From positions 1 through 64,000 of the forward strand of contig JACJXV010000009.1 of the NCBI GenBank assembly GCA_020636445.1: a stretch of 64,000 nt of DNA. Direction: 5' to 3'. A program made the translations under genes and the position numbers. This document shows positions 62,907-64,000 of the stretch, in pieces; within the stretch, counting starts at the first letter, position 1, and every line of letters starts with the position of its first letter. The notes under the pieces were generated by a model, which was not told where the DNA came from, searched no databases, and saw only the letters and a list, made by a program, of their open reading frames with translations. This DNA is from Lewinellaceae bacterium. Its GTDB lineage: Bacteria > Bacteroidota > Bacteroidia > Chitinophagales > Saprospiraceae.

Positions 62907-63215
62907 TTATCTGTCGTGCTTTGTGGGGCCATACTGTTTGCGATAAACCCACCAGGTGATAAAAAAAACAAGCATTGTGATACCGGCAGCCGTTAATTTC
63001 TGCGGATAATAACCCCACTGAAACGGCTCGAAAAAGAAATTCAGAAAACCCATATAGGTGGGGATCCAGGCGATGATAACGCCATAAACGATTACCCGGG
63101 CAGTTCTATTGGTAGCGGAGATCCCCTGATTTCGGGCTACCATCAAAAAATACGTCGTCAGCGCGAAAAGCACTGTGGCGTGGGTAAAAAGCAGTAATAC
63201 CTGGCTGAGCATCAT
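62907..63215 (-). CDS. Small hypothetical membrane protein
   Basis: 102 residues from ATG 63215 (MMLSQVLLLFTHATVLFALTTYFLM). Three membrane segments: residues 4-25, 38-58 (ARVIVYGVIIAWIPTYMGFLNFFF) and 70-88. A charged tail (YRKQYGPTKHDR) follows. No family recognised. The longer frame from 63275 overlaps the next gene. Follows the 103-residue-type membrane gene on the same strand. Confidence 0.55.
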   Translation of the reverse strand: MMLSQVLLLFTHATVLFALTTYFLMVARNQGISATNRTARVIVYGVIIAWIPTYMGFLNFFFEPFQWGYYPQKLTAAGITMLVFFITWWVYRKQYGPTKHDR

Positions 63216-63271
63216 TTTGGGTTTTATATATGCGGGTATTGTCCCTGGCAGAGTACCGGAAAAGATAAGCA

Positions 63272-63529
63272 TCAAACCAGGTCAAACCGCCAGAAAAAAT
63301 ATAACAGCAGGCCTATGCTGAAAAGGGTGATCAGAAGCAAATACACCATTAGTTGCTTTTGTTCTTCTTTTTTGCGCTTAAAACCAAAAAAAATACCTAT
63401 CAGGGTAAAAACTGCACCGATTATCAAAAAATAATTATTTTCCTTTATGGTATCAGCGAGAAAGAAGGCGAGGGCCAGAAATCCAAAAAAACTGGCCCGG
63501 TCCAGGATTAAAAGTTTAGTATTGTTCAT
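63272..63529 (-). CDS. Small hypothetical membrane protein
   Basis: 85 residues from ATG 63529 (MNNTKLLILDRASFFGFLALAFFLADTI). Three short membrane segments, with a lysine-rich loop (FKRKKEEQKQ) between the second and third. No family recognised. It precedes the 62907 gene by about 57 bp, likely in one unit with it. Confidence 0.5.
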   Translation of the reverse strand: MNNTKLLILDRASFFGFLALAFFLADTIKENNYFLIIGAVFTLIGIFFGFKRKKEEQKQLMVYLLLITLFSIGLLLYFFWRFDLV

Positions 63530-63608
63530 TTGCTGCGTTTTTATTAACATCTGACGAGTAAAAGAAGAAGGGGCTTTCCTCAATCTGCCAGGCGTTTATA
63601 AAGGCCGC

Positions 63609-63632
63609 TGGGACGCGATGCATCGCGTCCCA
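63609..63632. repeat. Perfect 24-bp palindrome
   Basis: TGGGACGCGATG (63609-63620) is directly followed by its exact reverse complement (63621-63632). The palindrome is repeated with one base missing at 62807-62831. It lies between two small membrane-protein genes. Confidence 0.7.
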
Positions 63633-63699
63633 ACATGTCAGTATCCCAGGGGGCTTGCCAAAGTAGAAAAACCTGGCCAGTCCAGGGCCTCCTTTCTTA

Positions 63700-63930
63700 T
63701 TACGAGGCCCCATGGTTTTGCTTGTTTTCGCTGTCTTGTTGGTTGGCCATTGCCCATTGCTGGAACCAGGCCAAAAATATCCCTACAGGTACGGCAATTA
63801 AGGCCCCTTTTCCGGCTGCTTTGAGCAGTTGGTCCAGCGGAGGGTTCAGCATACTAATGATCCCAATAATAATTAAATTTAGAGAATAAAGGACTGCACT
63901 AGCCCAGAAGGTAATACGTTTGCGGTTCAT
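63700..63930 (-). CDS. Small hypothetical membrane protein
   Basis: 76 residues. Two membrane segments: TFWASAVLYSLNLIIIGIISML (about 7-28) and a second near KGALIAVPVGIFLAWFQQ (about 41-59). A charged tail NQQDSENKQNHGAS ends the protein. No family recognised; a small conserved membrane protein with DUF-like spacing is plausible. The gene is followed, 68 bp after its stop, by the 24-bp palindrome. Confidence 0.5.
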   Translation of the reverse strand: MNRKRITFWASAVLYSLNLIIIGIISMLNPPLDQLLKAAGKGALIAVPVGIFLAWFQQWAMANQQDSENKQNHGAS

Positions 63931-64000
63931 CGCTTGGCAGATTTAGGAGAATAAAAAGGTAATGTAAAGAACCTAAATTGTTTTGGGGTTTTGCCTGTTG

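Noticed and set aside
1..64000. tRNA, rRNA and riboswitch search by eye
   Set aside because: No cloverleaf with conserved GGTTCRAAT arm, rRNA core sequence or clear riboswitch core was found; subtle ones could be missed.

Overview
The window comes from a Bacteroidota chromosome, most likely the Saprospiria (Lewinella/Haliscomenobacter-like). This rests on several family-level markers: a T9SS C-terminal sorting domain protein (23261-24391), DUF4270, DUF4290 and DUF4286 proteins, a fused iron-sulfur L-serine dehydratase, atpD-atpC standing apart from the rest of the ATP synthase genes, and promoters of the Bacteroidota type (TTG, about 18-20 nt, TAnnTTTG) before several genes. No tRNA, rRNA, CRISPR array, transposase or prophage was seen. 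The taxonomic placement is inference.

Layout. 1-5.3 kb: the start of a membrane protein running off the left edge, a secreted GH43 glycosidase, a thioredoxin-like protein, a PadR/HAAS-type membrane pair with a striking operator palindrome, and a GH1 beta-glucosidase. 5.4-14.1 kb: a small secreted protein, MscS channel, atpD-atpC, an ECF sigma/RskA-type anti-sigma pair, a conserved small protein, and two tandem copies of an unknown multi-pass membrane protein. Nearly every gene between 2.2 and 14.1 kb except atpD is broken by single-base indels at short homopolymers, including the housekeeping gene atpC. This looks more like a low-quality stretch of consensus than gene decay, and I annotated the genes with their repaired frames in mind.

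14.1-25 kb: serine hydrolase, a MITE-like element, an APC permease, a group of poorly known proteins (DUF5995, membrane proteins, a PcfJ-domain protein), a HAD phosphatase, an outer-membrane-type protein and a T9SS cargo, then a repeat-rich block. 25-34 kb: tail-specific protease, membrane pyrophosphatase, nitroreductase, DtxR/MntR regulator, M50 protease with CBS domains, acyl-CoA dehydrogenase.

34-46 kb is a dense housekeeping region: DUF4286, murA, DUF4290, glmS, a DUF4270 lipoprotein and a degenerate half glycogen synthase on the minus strand. Divergently on the plus strand are panC, panD, a YbhN-like flippase, the heptose adenylyltransferase, Nif3 and a zinc-ribbon coiled-coil protein. 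Together they supply UDP-GlcNAc and peptidoglycan precursors (glmS, murA), LPS heptose and pantothenate/CoA. 46-64 kb: a TPR protein, OmpH/Skp, a glucosaminidase, the Lhr-like helicase and PdeM nuclease of the ligase-associated repair set, a pentapeptide-like secreted protein, sdaA, a DUF885-like lipoprotein, a second ECF sigma/anti-sigma pair, an HD protein, a DegQ/HtrA protease, ComF, and small membrane proteins.

The most unusual observations are the clustered homopolymer frameshifts (including one pair that swaps the thioredoxin active site), the near-perfect 18-bp operator palindrome at padR, the tandem unknown membrane proteins, the KTGGL-less half glycogen synthase in a conserved locus, the 163-bp MITE, and families of hairpins and phrase-like repeats at gene junctions. 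I did not find a clear new defence or mobile system.
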